64,000 nucleotides of DNA from Opacimonas sp002292215 (lineage in GTDB: Bacteria > Pseudomonadota > Gammaproteobacteria > Enterobacterales > Alteromonadaceae): contig OX044360.1 of assembly GCA_943846745.1 (NCBI GenBank), forward strand, positions 558,001-622,000, read 5' to 3'. Positions 52,928 through 63,603 of this stretch are shown here, one piece after another (within the stretch, counting starts at the first letter, position 1; each line of letters starts with the position of its first letter). The translations under genes and the position numbers were made by a program. The notes below the pieces were generated by a model. That model was given only the letters and a program-made list of their open reading frames with translations, had not been told where the DNA came from and ran no database searches.

Positions 52928-54346
52928 ATGCACAATTTAATTAACATCACGATGGCACTTATCGTTTGCATCGCTTTTACCCTATCAAGCGATAGCATAG
53001 CGCAAAATGACAAAGCACAGACTAACAAAGTGCAAACGGCACCAACCGAGCGAGTATTATCGCTCCAAAAAGCCATCGCAATAGCGCAAAAAAATGATGA
53101 TTGGCTTGTAAAAAGTAAGTTTTCAGAGCTACGATTATTGGATTTAAGTTATGGTGCACTGGCTTTGCCGGACCCAACGATAAGCATCGGTTTGCTTAAT
53201 TTACCCACTGATGGCTTTGCCTTTAACCAAGAGCCGATGACTCAATTTAAAGTCGGCATATCGCAAATGCTACCGAGAGGTAAAACTCTCGCTCTGCAAG
53301 AAAAACGCTATCAAACAGCGGCGGCAGAACAACCTTATCAACGTGCTGATCGAATACTTAAGGTTGCCCTACAAACATCAATATTGTGGTTGGATGCGTA
53401 TCGTGACAGTACCAATTATGAGTTAGTTCAAGACGCTATACCCTTATTTGATAAGTTAAATGATATTGTCGGTGCGAGTTATACCTCATCAGCTGGTAAT
53501 ACCAAGCAACAAGATATCATTCGTGCTGAACTAGAATTAGTGCGATTAGAGGACCGTCTATTTAGACTTGATAGTGATCGTCGCGTAGCTAAGGCAAAAT
53601 TAACCCAGTTTTTATCCGACCAATCTCAAGCAGCGAATACCAGCTATGAAGATAGACGCCTTGCTGATGTCGTTCTACCACAATCACTGGCGCCCGTTAT
53701 ACAACAAAAACAACGCGCAATATCATGGTTACAGCATGCTTCTATGCAATCCCAATATGGCATACTCGCTACACACCCCTTAGTGTTAGCCATCGAACAG
53801 CGCATTTTAGCGAGTACGATTGAGGTCGATATTGCCAAACAAGCATTGCAGCCTCAGTATGCTGTGAATGCGAGTTACGGCTTACGAGATGATGCGTCAA
53901 CAGCGATGGGTGGCACTAGCCGTGCCGACTTTTTGTCTATAGGGGTAAATGTATCTCTGCCGTTATTTTCCTCTACTCGACAAGACGCACAAATTAGCGC
54001 AAGTACTAAGGCAATGGCAGTGATGCGCACCGACAAACGTTTATTACTGCAAGAATTATTAGCTGGACTCAACAGCGTTTATGAGCAATTTATCGGGGCC
54101 GAAAAGCGTGAAAAGGTATATGAGCAAAAAATTCTGCCACAACTGCGTCAACTGTCACAGACCGCACTCAATGCTTACACCAATGACACGGGAAGTTTTG
54201 CCGACGTGGTTACCGCGAAAATTATGGAATTGGATGCGCAGGCTAGCTTAATCACTATTACGATTGAAAAACGCAAAGCACTAGCACACATTGATTATTA
54301 TTTATCCCATTCAATTAATACGACAGGAACTGCTGATCATGAATAA
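52928..54346 (+). CDS. cusC: CusC-like outer-membrane efflux protein (TolC family)
   Basis: A 472-residue outer-membrane factor. A signal peptide (residues 1-24) is followed by two outer-membrane-efflux repeats of coiled helices. Motifs include LPDPTISIGLLNLP and FKVGISQMLPRGK near residues 80-120 and YAVNASYGLRDD further on. It opens an operon with CusB and CusA, and its last 8 bases overlap the CusB start. It would be the outer-membrane exit duct of the Cu/Ag pump. Length is normal for CusC/TolC. Confidence 0.88.
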   Translation: MHNLINITMALIVCIAFTLSSDSIAQNDKAQTNKVQTAPTERVLSLQKAIAIAQKNDDWLVKSKFSELRLLDLSYGALALPDPTISIGLLNLPTDGFAFNQEPMTQFKVGISQMLPRGKTLALQEKRYQTAAAEQPYQRADRILKVALQTSILWLDAYRDSTNYELVQDAIPLFDKLNDIVGASYTSSAGNTKQQDIIRAELELVRLEDRLFRLDSDRRVAKAKLTQFLSDQSQAANTSYEDRRLADVVLPQSLAPVIQQKQRAISWLQHASMQSQYGILATHPLVLAIEQRILASTIEVDIAKQALQPQYAVNASYGLRDDASTAMGGTSRADFLSIGVNVSLPLFSSTRQDAQISASTKAMAVMRTDKRLLLQELLAGLNSVYEQFIGAEKREKVYEQKILPQLRQLSQTALNAYTNDTGSFADVVTAKIMELDAQASLITITIEKRKALAHIDYYLSHSINTTGTADHE

Positions 54347-55961
54347 TCATACACGTAAATTTTTATCCTTAGGGATTGTTCTTGGCGTATTGCTAACAGT
54401 GTCGGTATATCTATTTTTTATATCGGCATTTACGGCTGAAAGTAGCCACGACTCGAACAAACAACAAGAAAAGAGTGACGTGCCTTTATATTGGGTCGCA
54501 CCGATGGACGCAAATTTTAAACGTGATAAACCGGGGAAGTCCCCCATGGGAATGGATCTGGTACCTGTTTATGCTAACGTAAACTCTGACCTGACTGGAG
54601 GAAACTCTCCTGGCACCGTCACCATTGACCCCGTCACAATCCAAAATCTAGGTGTTAAAACCGCGACAATCGACACGGTAATGCCAAAGCTAACAATTAA
54701 TACGTTTGGACAAGTTACATTTGCGCAAGATAGCATTAGCAATATGCATCCTCGCGTAGCAGGCTGGGTTGACACATTGTTTGTACGCGCTAAAGGAGAA
54801 TTTATCGAAAAAGGAGCCCCTGTATATTCTCTCTATGCCCCGGATTTGGTTAATGCTCAAGACGAGTTTATTCTTGCTTTAAACTTAAATAATAACGCGT
54901 TAATAAAAGCAGCGCGAAGCCGATTAGCTGCCCTTAACGCCCCAGATAGCTTAATTAAAGCGATTGAAAAAACACGCAATACACAACGCACCATCACCTT
55001 TTATGCCCCCCAAAGTGGCGTAGTGACCCAGCTCAATATTCAAGATGGTATGTATGTAAAACCTAGTACGCTCCTGTTAACTATCGCCTCAATGGATAGT
55101 ATATGGGTGCTTGCTGATATTTTTGCGAATGATTTGGGAAAAATTGCAATTGGTCAGCCAGCAACGATGACATTTGAGTCATTACCGGGTCGACGTTTTA
55201 GCGCTGAGTTACAATATATTTATCCGAGTCTAAACAACGCTACGCGCACAGCCACTGCACGTTTTGTCCTACCTAACCCGGATCTTGTTATCAAGCCTGA
55301 GATGTTTGCTAATGTGAATATTCATGCTGACTTAAGTCACTCAATGACTAATACAAATACCGACATGGCTAATACCGACATGGTTAATCGTGACAACATA
55401 CTCGCGGTGCCAGTTCAAGCAGTGATCAGAACGGGGGCGCAAGATCGTGTAGTGCTCGCATTAGGCGATGGTCGATATAAATCTATAGCAGTGACAATCG
55501 GTAACCAATTCAACGATGTATATGCGGTTATTGATGGCTTAGTTGCTGGTGATGAGGTTGTGACGTCAGCGCAGTTTTTATTGGACTCTGAAAGTAGTAT
55601 TAGTTCTGACTTCCTGCGTATGGAAGCGCCTTCGCAAGTACCTATGCAGATACCTTCTCACGTACCTGTGCAAAAGAGCGAAATAACCAGTGCCTGGACG
55701 CACGCCACCGTCAATGACGTTATGGTTAGTGACCGCCTCGTGAATCTCACACACGGACCACTTGATGCCTTTAATATGATGGGCATGACAATGAATTTTG
55801 CAGTTGCAGCGGAGATTGATATTCAACAATTTCAAGTTGGAGACCAAGTTCATGTCGAGATTGTAGAGGGTATGTTTGGTATGTATCAAATCAACACGGT
55901 GCATTTTACCCGTGATATGGATGACATGGACTCAGAGCATGATCAAGGAGAGCAGCAATGA
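54339..55961 (+). CDS. cusB: CusB efflux adaptor fused to a CusF-like domain
   Basis: A 540-residue adaptor. A membrane anchor (residues 8-28) is followed by a heavy-metal-binding domain (YWVAPMDAN, KSPMGMDLVPVY), the adaptor body (HPRVAGWVDTLFV, FYAPQSGVVTQLN), and a C-terminal CusF-like domain (WTHATVNDV, MMGMTMNFAV, HVEIVEGMFG). CusF is a separate periplasmic metal chaperone in E. coli, so this is a fusion. The ATG at 54339 overlaps the CusC stop; an in-frame start upstream lies inside cusC. The fusion keeps the M-x-M of CusF (MGMTMNF), so it can deliver Cu(I)/Ag(I) to CusA. Confidence 0.9.
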   Translation: MNNHTRKFLSLGIVLGVLLTVSVYLFFISAFTAESSHDSNKQQEKSDVPLYWVAPMDANFKRDKPGKSPMGMDLVPVYANVNSDLTGGNSPGTVTIDPVTIQNLGVKTATIDTVMPKLTINTFGQVTFAQDSISNMHPRVAGWVDTLFVRAKGEFIEKGAPVYSLYAPDLVNAQDEFILALNLNNNALIKAARSRLAALNAPDSLIKAIEKTRNTQRTITFYAPQSGVVTQLNIQDGMYVKPSTLLLTIASMDSIWVLADIFANDLGKIAIGQPATMTFESLPGRRFSAELQYIYPSLNNATRTATARFVLPNPDLVIKPEMFANVNIHADLSHSMTNTNTDMANTDMVNRDNILAVPVQAVIRTGAQDRVVLALGDGRYKSIAVTIGNQFNDVYAVIDGLVAGDEVVTSAQFLLDSESSISSDFLRMEAPSQVPMQIPSHVPVQKSEITSAWTHATVNDVMVSDRLVNLTHGPLDAFNMMGMTMNFAVAAEIDIQQFQVGDQVHVEIVEGMFGMYQINTVHFTRDMDDMDSEHDQGEQQ

Positions 55962-58900
55962 TTACGGCGATTATCCAATGGTCAATTCACAATCGTTTTT
56001 TTGTATTGCTGGCAACGCTTATGGTGGTGGGAGGCGGTTTATATTCGTTAAAAAACACCCCCGTAGATGCGATACCCGACTTATCTGATGTGCAGGTGAT
56101 TATCAAAACATCCTACCCAGGACAAGCGCCACAGGTGGTTGAAGATCAGGTTACGTACCCATTAACCACTGCGATGCTGTCTGTGCCTGGTGCTAAAACG
56201 GTACGCGGCTTTTCATTTTTTGGTGATTCTTATGTGTATATTATTTTCGAAGACAGTACTGATATATATTGGGCAAGAAGTCGGGTGTTGGAGTATCTAT
56301 CACAGGTTATCCCAAGTTTACCAAGCGCAGCTAAACCCCAATTAGGGCCCGATGCAACGGGTGTGGGTTGGGTATATATGTATGCGTTAACTGATCCTAG
56401 TGGAAAGCACGACTTGAGTGAGCTTAGAAGTATTCAAGATTGGTTTTTAAAATACGAATTACAAACTGTGGCGGGTGTGTCAGAAGTTGCGACCGTTGGT
56501 GGGATGGTCAAACAATATCAAGTCATCGTTGATCCTCTGAAATTACAAGCATTGAATATCCCATTAGCGCATGTACAAATGGCACTACAACGGGGTAATC
56601 AAGAAACCGGTGCTTCAGTGATAGAAATGGCCGAGGCCGAATATATGGTGCGCACAACTGGGTATATTTCTAGTATCGAAGATATCCAGAATATTCCGAT
56701 AGGCTTAGACGTAACTACTGACAATCGCAGTATTCCGATTTTGATTAAGGATCTTGCCCAAGTAGAAGTAGGGCCACAAATGCGCAGAGGCTTAGCGGAT
56801 CTGAATGGGGAAGGTGAAACCGTGGGCGGAATAGTGGTAATGCGTTTTGGTGAAAATGCCCAAACCACCATTGATGGGGTTAAAGCTAAACTTGAATCGT
56901 TACAAAATAGTTTGCCCGATGGCGTTGAGGTCACGACCGTTTATGATCGCTCTGGGCTAATTGAACGCTCAATTGATAATTTAACGCATAAAATCCTTGC
57001 TGAATTTGCTGTTGTTGTTTTAATTTGTGTGGCGTTTTTATTCCATGTTAGGTCATCTCTGGTTGCCATTATCAGTTTACCCATCGGTGTACTGGTGGCT
57101 TTTATTGTGATGCATATGCAAGGTATTAATGCGAATATTATGTCATTAGGCGGTATTGCTATTGCAATTGGTGCCATGATTGACGGTGCCATCGTCTTAG
57201 TGGAAAACATGCATAAGCATATTGAAAAAACACCTCTTACCGATCAAAATCGTTGGCAGGTTGTCAGCAAATCGGCCTGTGAAGTTGGTCCGGCATTGTT
57301 CTTTAGCTTGCTTATTATTACCGTGAGTTTTGTACCCGTATTCACGCTTGAAGCACAAGAAGGCAGGATGTTCTCACCACTAGCCTACACCAAGACCTAT
57401 GCGATGGCCGCGGCAGCAATATTAGCCATTACGTTGGTGCCAGTGCTAATGGGCTATTTTGTGCGCGGTAAAATAGTGCCTGAATATAAAAATCCAATTA
57501 ACCGTTTATTGATTGCGGGTTATCGTCCTTTATTGACCAAAGTTTTACAGTTCCCCAAAACCACTATCGCTTGTTCGATGGTGATTTTGGTTATTGGATT
57601 TTGGCCGGTTAGTCAAATTGGTAGTGAGTTTATCCCCCCATTGGATGAAGGGGATCTTATGTATATGCCGACTACCTATGCAGCAGTGTCCATTAGTGAA
57701 GCGAGAGATATACTGCAACAAACAAACAAACTGATCAAAACCATTCCTGAAGTTCACACTGTGTTTGGTAAAGTCGGGCGGGCAGAGACCGCAACTGATC
57801 CGGCTCCTTTGACGATGATTGAAACCTTTATTCAGATGAAACCAAAAAATCAGTGGCGTGAAGGGATGACGAGCGAATCGTTAATCGGTCAGTTAAACCA
57901 AACTGTTAATTTCCCTGGTCTTACCAATGCTTGGGTCATGCCCATCAAAACACGTATTGATATGTTGGCGACTGGGATTAAAACCCCAGTTGGCATTAAG
58001 ATCGGCGGTCCTGATTTGAATGTGATCCAAGACATAGGACAAAGGATCGAAAAGGTGTTGTCTAATGTTCAGGGAACAGCTTCGGTATACGCAGAGCGTG
58101 TTTCGGGTGGGCGTTATATCACTATTGATATTAATCGGTTAAACGCTGCTCGATATGGTTTAAATATTGCCGATGTGCAAGCATTTATAGCCAGTGCGGT
58201 AGGAGGCGTGAACTTAACTACCAGTGTAGAAGGGTTAGAGCGCTACCCTGTGCAAGTGCGTTTTCCTCAATCGTATCGTGATTCACCAGAACAACTGCGA
58301 CGTTTGCCTTTTGTTACCCCGTCTGGCGCGCATATTGCCTTGGGTGAGATTGCAGATATTAACATTGTAGATGGGCCGCCAGGGATCAAAAGTGAGAATA
58401 CGAGACCAAATGGTTGGGTATATATTGATATAGACAATATAGATATCGGTCACTACGTCAATACGGCTATGCAAGTGGTAAGCGATAATATCGACTTGCC
58501 AACGGGTTATTCCCTCACGTGGAGTGGACAATATGAATATATGGAGCGTGCTAAAGCAAAATTGACGTATGTTATTCCGTTAACGTTGGCGATCATTGTT
58601 GTGTTGCTGTATGCGAGCTTTCGTCGCTTTGCACAAGTTGCGATGATTATAGGCACGTTACCCTTTGCATTAATCGGGGGGATTTGGTTACTATATTTGG
58701 AAGGGTTTAATTTTTCAGTGGCAGTCGGCGTTGGGTTTATTGCATTGGCGGGTGTAGCGGTTGAAATCGGTATTATTATGCTGACTTATTTAGATAGTAA
58801 GTTTACTGAATTAGGTAATAAATTTACAAGCGAACAACTCAAACAGGCAGTGCTAACAGGCTCCGAAATGCGTATTCGACCGGTTATGATGACCTCCACT

Positions 58901-59068
58901 TCGATCATATTTGGGTTGCTACCAGTTATGTATGGTACAGGAACCGGTTCAGAGGTAATGAGTCGGATAGCTGCACCTATGGTGGGTGGCATGGTCAGTG
59001 CGTTAATACTAACGTTAATTGTATTGCCAGCAGTGTATTTTGTATGGAGAAAGCGGCCTGAATTATAG
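55958..59068 (+). CDS. cusA: CusA-type heavy-metal efflux RND pump
   Basis: A 1036-residue RND pump of the heavy-metal type. Features: N-terminal helix, DAIPDLSDVQVIIKTSYPGQ, GAMIDGAIVLVENMHKH (proton relay) and EFIPPLDEGDLMYMPTT, a Met-rich stretch of the metal-efflux class. Its ATG overlaps the CusB stop by four bases, so CusB and CusA are coupled. It exports Cu(I)/Ag(I) across the envelope with CusB and CusC. Its 3' end overlaps the convergent SRPBCC gene by 6 bases. Confidence 0.95.
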   Translation: MITAIIQWSIHNRFFVLLATLMVVGGGLYSLKNTPVDAIPDLSDVQVIIKTSYPGQAPQVVEDQVTYPLTTAMLSVPGAKTVRGFSFFGDSYVYIIFEDSTDIYWARSRVLEYLSQVIPSLPSAAKPQLGPDATGVGWVYMYALTDPSGKHDLSELRSIQDWFLKYELQTVAGVSEVATVGGMVKQYQVIVDPLKLQALNIPLAHVQMALQRGNQETGASVIEMAEAEYMVRTTGYISSIEDIQNIPIGLDVTTDNRSIPILIKDLAQVEVGPQMRRGLADLNGEGETVGGIVVMRFGENAQTTIDGVKAKLESLQNSLPDGVEVTTVYDRSGLIERSIDNLTHKILAEFAVVVLICVAFLFHVRSSLVAIISLPIGVLVAFIVMHMQGINANIMSLGGIAIAIGAMIDGAIVLVENMHKHIEKTPLTDQNRWQVVSKSACEVGPALFFSLLIITVSFVPVFTLEAQEGRMFSPLAYTKTYAMAAAAILAITLVPVLMGYFVRGKIVPEYKNPINRLLIAGYRPLLTKVLQFPKTTIACSMVILVIGFWPVSQIGSEFIPPLDEGDLMYMPTTYAAVSISEARDILQQTNKLIKTIPEVHTVFGKVGRAETATDPAPLTMIETFIQMKPKNQWREGMTSESLIGQLNQTVNFPGLTNAWVMPIKTRIDMLATGIKTPVGIKIGGPDLNVIQDIGQRIEKVLSNVQGTASVYAERVSGGRYITIDINRLNAARYGLNIADVQAFIASAVGGVNLTTSVEGLERYPVQVRFPQSYRDSPEQLRRLPFVTPSGAHIALGEIADINIVDGPPGIKSENTRPNGWVYIDIDNIDIGHYVNTAMQVVSDNIDLPTGYSLTWSGQYEYMERAKAKLTYVIPLTLAIIVVLLYASFRRFAQVAMIIGTLPFALIGGIWLLYLEGFNFSVAVGVGFIALAGVAVEIGIIMLTYLDSKFTELGNKFTSEQLKQAVLTGSEMRIRPVMMTSTSIIFGLLPVMYGTGTGSEVMSRIAAPMVGGMVSALILTLIVLPAVYFVWRKRPEL

Positions 59069-59509
59069 TGCCGCTTCACGCTCAATGTGTTTGAGAATTG
59101 ACAAAAAACCTTTGGCACCTAACTGACTAAAACGTTTATCAATGAGCCAACCAATCAATGGCATCTGGATAAAACCTTGGGATTCCCAAGATACATGAGT
59201 GTGTTCAGCATCCACAGCGGTAAGTTTAATCGAGCCTAAGGTATGTCTAATATCGACGGGCTTTGAGGATTCAATGTGATAATCCATGCGGGTAGGGCGT
59301 TCAAACACGGTGATCCGCTCCATCAATTGCAATGGACCAACGTGGAGTTCGCGAAGTGCCCCTAAGCCATTAGGTTCGGATTCACCCGTTTCAACTAAAT
59401 TAGCAAACTTACACGCTTTAAAACGGTTATATGATTGGTGATCACTAATCGCTTCAAATACTGCTTCAATCGGTAAAGCAATCTTGTATTGGACATTAAT
59501 ATCAAACAT
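59063..59509 (-). CDS. SRPBCC-family protein
   Basis: A 148-residue START/polyketide-cyclase-like protein. The fold markers are the N-terminal strand MFDINVQYKIALPIEAVFEAISDHQSYNRF, the antiparallel core and the long C-terminal helix (LIDKRFSQLGAKGFLSILKHIER). The family binds hydrophobic ligands. It is a lone gene, convergent with cusA by a 6-base overlap. No catalytic residues point to a reaction, so the ligand is unknown. Confidence 0.75.
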   Translation of the reverse strand: MFDINVQYKIALPIEAVFEAISDHQSYNRFKACKFANLVETGESEPNGLGALRELHVGPLQLMERITVFERPTRMDYHIESSKPVDIRHTLGSIKLTAVDAEHTHVSWESQGFIQMPLIGWLIDKRFSQLGAKGFLSILKHIEREAAL

Positions 59510-59561
59510 GGAAGACCTAAGTAAATAATATCATTAAGAAAATATCTTAACAGAATATGCA

Positions 59562-61541
59562 TTAAGATGTCTGCTTTCGAGCATTAGGTTTACGACGCTT
59601 CGCTTTACCCCTGAAGCTAGCAGCACCTAACCCGTTTAAACCGGCAGGGGTAAACGTATGGCTAGTTTCAATGAGTTGCTCAAGTTGCTGATTTAATGGG
59701 GCCATCAAATGGTTGTAGGTACTTTGTCCTGTACATATTGCCGATAACTGTGACTCCCAACGCGCAGTCATATCTGGGTAAGTCGCCTCATCAGGCAATG
59801 CCTTGATCAGCGTTTGCCCTGTTACCGTAGAAGTAATGGATTTACCTGAACGGATTAAATATTTACGCGTAAACAGTAATTCAATAATACTCGCTCTAGT
59901 GGCTTCGGTACCTAAACCGTCGGTATCACGTAGTACTTTTTTTAATTGTGGATCGCTTACATGTGCACTGATACCTGTCATTGCAGCCAATAAAGTTGCA
60001 TCCGTATAAGGTTTGGGTGGGCTTGTTTGCTTATCAACGCATTCGGCTTGTAATGAGTTCAGACATTGGTTAAGTGTTAGCTTAGGCAATGACGGGGGCA
60101 ATGAAGTTGACAATGCTGGGGAATGCTCGTCTGAAGATGTGGCGGTCTTCTTGGTAGAACGAATCAATATAGATTTCCAACCTTGGTTAATCAATTCATT
60201 AGCTGAAGCAACAAACTGACCATTCTGAATGTCCACCGTTACGCGCGTTTCATAATATTCATGTTTAAGCATAAATTGAGCCACGTAATTCCGGCTGATT
60301 AAGCCATATACATCCGCTTCACGACCACTTAATTGCTGAGTCTTTTTATTAGTCGGAATAATGGCATGGTGGGCATCTACTTTGCTATCGTTCCACGCTT
60401 TTGATTTGTGCTTGAGTGAATAGTCACCTTGAGTCAAAGTATCGTTAATAAGCACACCTTGTTGCCCCAATAATGACGCGTTATGTTTAATGGATTGCAA
60501 AATAATAGCGGCTTGTGCAAAGTGCCCATTTGGTAAATAACGACTATCAGAACGAGGGTAGGTGATAAGCTTGTGGCGTTCGTATAAAGTTTGACAGATA
60601 TCTAATACTTGTTTAGCTGATAAACCAAAGGCTTTGTTTGCATCGATCTGTAAAGACGATAAATTATAAGGTAATGGTGCTGGTTGCGATTTTTGGCTGC
60701 GTTTCAGCGCTGTAACTGTTGCCGGTTGGTGACTAACTCGCTGCACGACATTCTGGGCTAATGCTTTAGATAAATTACGTCCTTGATCATCCAAATATGG
60801 CTTGCAGGTTTCACTTGGTATCCATTTAGCTTTAAACAAACTACCTTGTTCGGTAGTCAATGTTGCCCATACTTCATAATAGGCCTGACTAACAAAAGAC
60901 TCAATTAACCAATCTCGGCGCACCACTAAACCTAATAATGGAGTTTGTACACGACCGACCGATAACACACCTTTATAGCCAGCATGTTGGCCTTGTATTG
61001 TATAGGCTCGCGTTAGATTAATACCATACAACCAATCAGCTCTTGATCTCGCTAAGGCTGAAGTGGATAGGGCAATGAACTCTCGATTATCTCGTAATGT
61101 GTTAATCGATTGCGTTACCGCTTTAGGTGTTAAATCATTGATTAAGCAACGTTGGATACTATTTTTTTGTGTCGGTGTTACACCGAGATAATGAATGACC
61201 TCATCAACTAACAACTGACCTTCACGATCTGGATCACCTGCATGGACAATAGATTTTGCTTTTTTTATTAGTTTAGCGATCACATTCAATTGCTTTGCAG
61301 TTTTGGTTTTTGGTTGCAGTTGCCATTGTTCCGGTATGATCGGTAGGTGGTCGTGTGACCATTTTTTAAATGAAGGATCATAGGCTTCAGGTTGTGCTTG
61401 TTCTAACAAGTGACCAATACACCAAGTTACCGTATCACCATTTGCTGCGACAATGTAACCGGATGACTTTTTTAATGGCTTAGGTAAGGACTCTGCAATA
61501 GCGCGACCTAAACTAGGCTTTTCAGCAATAAATAACCGCAT
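59562..61541 (-). CDS. topB: DNA topoisomerase III
   Basis: A 659-residue type IA topoisomerase. The Toprim domain starts MRLFIAEKPSLGRAIAESLP and holds the DPDREGQLLVDEV acid cluster. The active-site Tyr is in LITYPRSDSRYLP. Length matches E. coli TopB (about 650), and no C-terminal zinc ribbons are visible, which separates it from TopA. The enzyme relaxes and decatenates single-strand-containing DNA. ATG at 61541 gives the conserved start MRLFIAEKPS. Upstream in-frame starts at 61565 and 61604 would add residues not found in the family. Confidence 0.95.
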   Translation of the reverse strand: MRLFIAEKPSLGRAIAESLPKPLKKSSGYIVAANGDTVTWCIGHLLEQAQPEAYDPSFKKWSHDHLPIIPEQWQLQPKTKTAKQLNVIAKLIKKAKSIVHAGDPDREGQLLVDEVIHYLGVTPTQKNSIQRCLINDLTPKAVTQSINTLRDNREFIALSTSALARSRADWLYGINLTRAYTIQGQHAGYKGVLSVGRVQTPLLGLVVRRDWLIESFVSQAYYEVWATLTTEQGSLFKAKWIPSETCKPYLDDQGRNLSKALAQNVVQRVSHQPATVTALKRSQKSQPAPLPYNLSSLQIDANKAFGLSAKQVLDICQTLYERHKLITYPRSDSRYLPNGHFAQAAIILQSIKHNASLLGQQGVLINDTLTQGDYSLKHKSKAWNDSKVDAHHAIIPTNKKTQQLSGREADVYGLISRNYVAQFMLKHEYYETRVTVDIQNGQFVASANELINQGWKSILIRSTKKTATSSDEHSPALSTSLPPSLPKLTLNQCLNSLQAECVDKQTSPPKPYTDATLLAAMTGISAHVSDPQLKKVLRDTDGLGTEATRASIIELLFTRKYLIRSGKSITSTVTGQTLIKALPDEATYPDMTARWESQLSAICTGQSTYNHLMAPLNQQLEQLIETSHTFTPAGLNGLGAASFRGKAKRRKPNARKQTS

Positions 61542-61710
61542 AAATAAATAACCATACTTAATCATGATAAAACACTGGTTAAGTATACAGTGGTTAATAT
61601 GCAAAGCAATAGATCGATGGTTCAGGAATGTAGGGATATCCCCAAATGCCTATTACGAACATGTTATAAGTATTGTATAAAGATAAAGTAATAAAAAAGC
61701 CTTAATTCAC

Positions 61711-63603
61711 TTATTCAAACGCAATTTGTAAAGGCAAACAATCGCTGTCTTTTCCTATTATCATACTGCTATCGACTCTAATACCGCAGCCTGCATAGTG
61801 TCCTTGAGCAGTAAATGTGCTTATTTGTACATATTGCTTATCAATTTTGGGTAATGTAAAAAGCTGCTGATAAATCATAGGTCGATCATCAAAATACCCC
61901 GTTTTCTCCGCGAGAGTTTTACTATCACTTGAAACTAACTGAATGTTAGCACCGCATCGACCTACAATTGGTTTAGAGACGTATCCATTGTCTTTGAGTT
62001 CATCGTTAAGTGCATAATCTGCATTTAACAAATATGGATGATTAGGAAACATACGCCATAACACCGGAAGTATAGCTTTATTGCTCGGGATTAAAGTCCA
62101 CAATGGCTCAAACACCATAATATGGTCGTTTAACAATACATCCGCCAAATTGAGGGGTAGATCATGGTTGTTTGCGTTTGTTGTTTCGGTCGTTGTTTCA
62201 TTAATTTCATTTGTAATAACGTCAGCAAAACGCAAGTCGTCCAGTGCCGTTTCCCATGCCCAGGTTTTCCAAATCCAACGTAACGTATTGCCGTTTTCGT
62301 CAATAACATCACCACTTTTTGTTTTGCGTAAGCTGTCTAGCCCTTGTATCAGTTCGCATATGTACCCAGCGGCTTCAATAGCTGATTTCATAAAAAGGGC
62401 ATGGTAGGTTTCCTCAGGATCATTATCTTGCAATACATGCACCAGTCCATCTATCTCGCACTTTTTCCACGCTTTAACGAGTTTCTTAAATAGCTTATCA
62501 CCAGCATCAACACCGCCTTTAACTTCGTTGTGTTGCAGCCACTTGCCTTGAACTTTACCCACTTCCATATAACACGAGGCAGAATCACAATTATATTCGT
62601 AAACTTTCAAACCCTCAGCACTCATGGCAAAATCAAATCGGCTAGTAATAAGCTGATTGGTTCGATTTTCCCACGACTTGCGGATTTTAGGTAGAATGGC
62701 TTCAGGTAATCCAAATTGTGTAAGTAGAGTAGGGTGAGCTAATACATAATCTGTCGCTTGCATAAACATTAAATGTAATTCGTCACTTGCGATTTCAAGC
62801 GCATCGGCTGCCTCCGGCGTAATCTGATAATAATTATGTGCAAACTGATCAGATGTATAAAGCTTGTGGCCGCCCATTGCCGTAACAAACGCATTCTCAT
62901 CTTCATTAGCGATGTTTAGCCAAGGTAAATTTTGTATTTTTGCAACTGTCGTTGAATTTGAATGAGTTGCAGTTTGGAGGGCCTTGATATTGAACTTGGT
63001 TTTATCGACCTGAGGTTGCACATAAGCAAAATCCGCATTGGATGTTTGGATCATCCAACCAAGAATATTAGTGCCAGTTGATGGGCACTGTAACCAATAG
63101 TCGCCAGATACTCCGACTTTCGCTTTTATAGTCCTTGAATAAGCTTGGCCGTCTGGCCACTTTTTAAAATCCATATTTTGTTCAGCAATGTGGATTTTAT
63201 CGTCAAATACTTCAGTAATAATAGCGACATGGCCGGTTTCTTCAAAGTGGCCACCTTCTTCCCATATTAACAATGAGCCTATTTCAGGAGGGCGAGTTGC
63301 ACCGTTCTTAAAGGCATATAACGGTAATTCTATATTAGTTGTTAGATCACGAACCGAAGTGAGTTCAAATATCTCATATGCCATGGCGACATTGTTAAAT
63401 ATGTATCCTTTATTAATATATAACCAACGGCGTGCAAATTCGACACACTGCCATTTATAGCCAAGATAGATACCATCGACATAACTGTGAAAGTCGTGGC
63501 GTGTCATGTATTCATTATTATTGACAGTTTTGTAATCACTCGAGTATGCAACGACACCTCCAGTTGAGGTGCCCATTGCTTTGCCAAATGCTAGGTCATT
63601 CAT
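61711..63603 (-). CDS. gss: Bifunctional glutathionylspermidine amidase/synthetase
   Basis: A 630-residue protein. The N-terminal amidase (CHAP) domain has the catalytic Cys53 in YKWQCVEFARRW and His in TGHVAIITEV. The C-terminal ATP-grasp synthetase domain has FDFAMSAEGLKVYEYNCDSA, WKTWAWETAL and KPIVGRCGANIQLVS. E. coli Gss is about 619 residues with the same order. It joins glutathione to spermidine and also splits the product. A single gene with a promoter region upstream that holds a perfect palindrome. Confidence 0.95.
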   Translation of the reverse strand: MNDLAFGKAMGTSTGGVVAYSSDYKTVNNNEYMTRHDFHSYVDGIYLGYKWQCVEFARRWLYINKGYIFNNVAMAYEIFELTSVRDLTTNIELPLYAFKNGATRPPEIGSLLIWEEGGHFEETGHVAIITEVFDDKIHIAEQNMDFKKWPDGQAYSRTIKAKVGVSGDYWLQCPSTGTNILGWMIQTSNADFAYVQPQVDKTKFNIKALQTATHSNSTTVAKIQNLPWLNIANEDENAFVTAMGGHKLYTSDQFAHNYYQITPEAADALEIASDELHLMFMQATDYVLAHPTLLTQFGLPEAILPKIRKSWENRTNQLITSRFDFAMSAEGLKVYEYNCDSASCYMEVGKVQGKWLQHNEVKGGVDAGDKLFKKLVKAWKKCEIDGLVHVLQDNDPEETYHALFMKSAIEAAGYICELIQGLDSLRKTKSGDVIDENGNTLRWIWKTWAWETALDDLRFADVITNEINETTTETTNANNHDLPLNLADVLLNDHIMVFEPLWTLIPSNKAILPVLWRMFPNHPYLLNADYALNDELKDNGYVSKPIVGRCGANIQLVSSDSKTLAEKTGYFDDRPMIYQQLFTLPKIDKQYVQISTFTAQGHYAGCGIRVDSSMIIGKDSDCLPLQIAFE

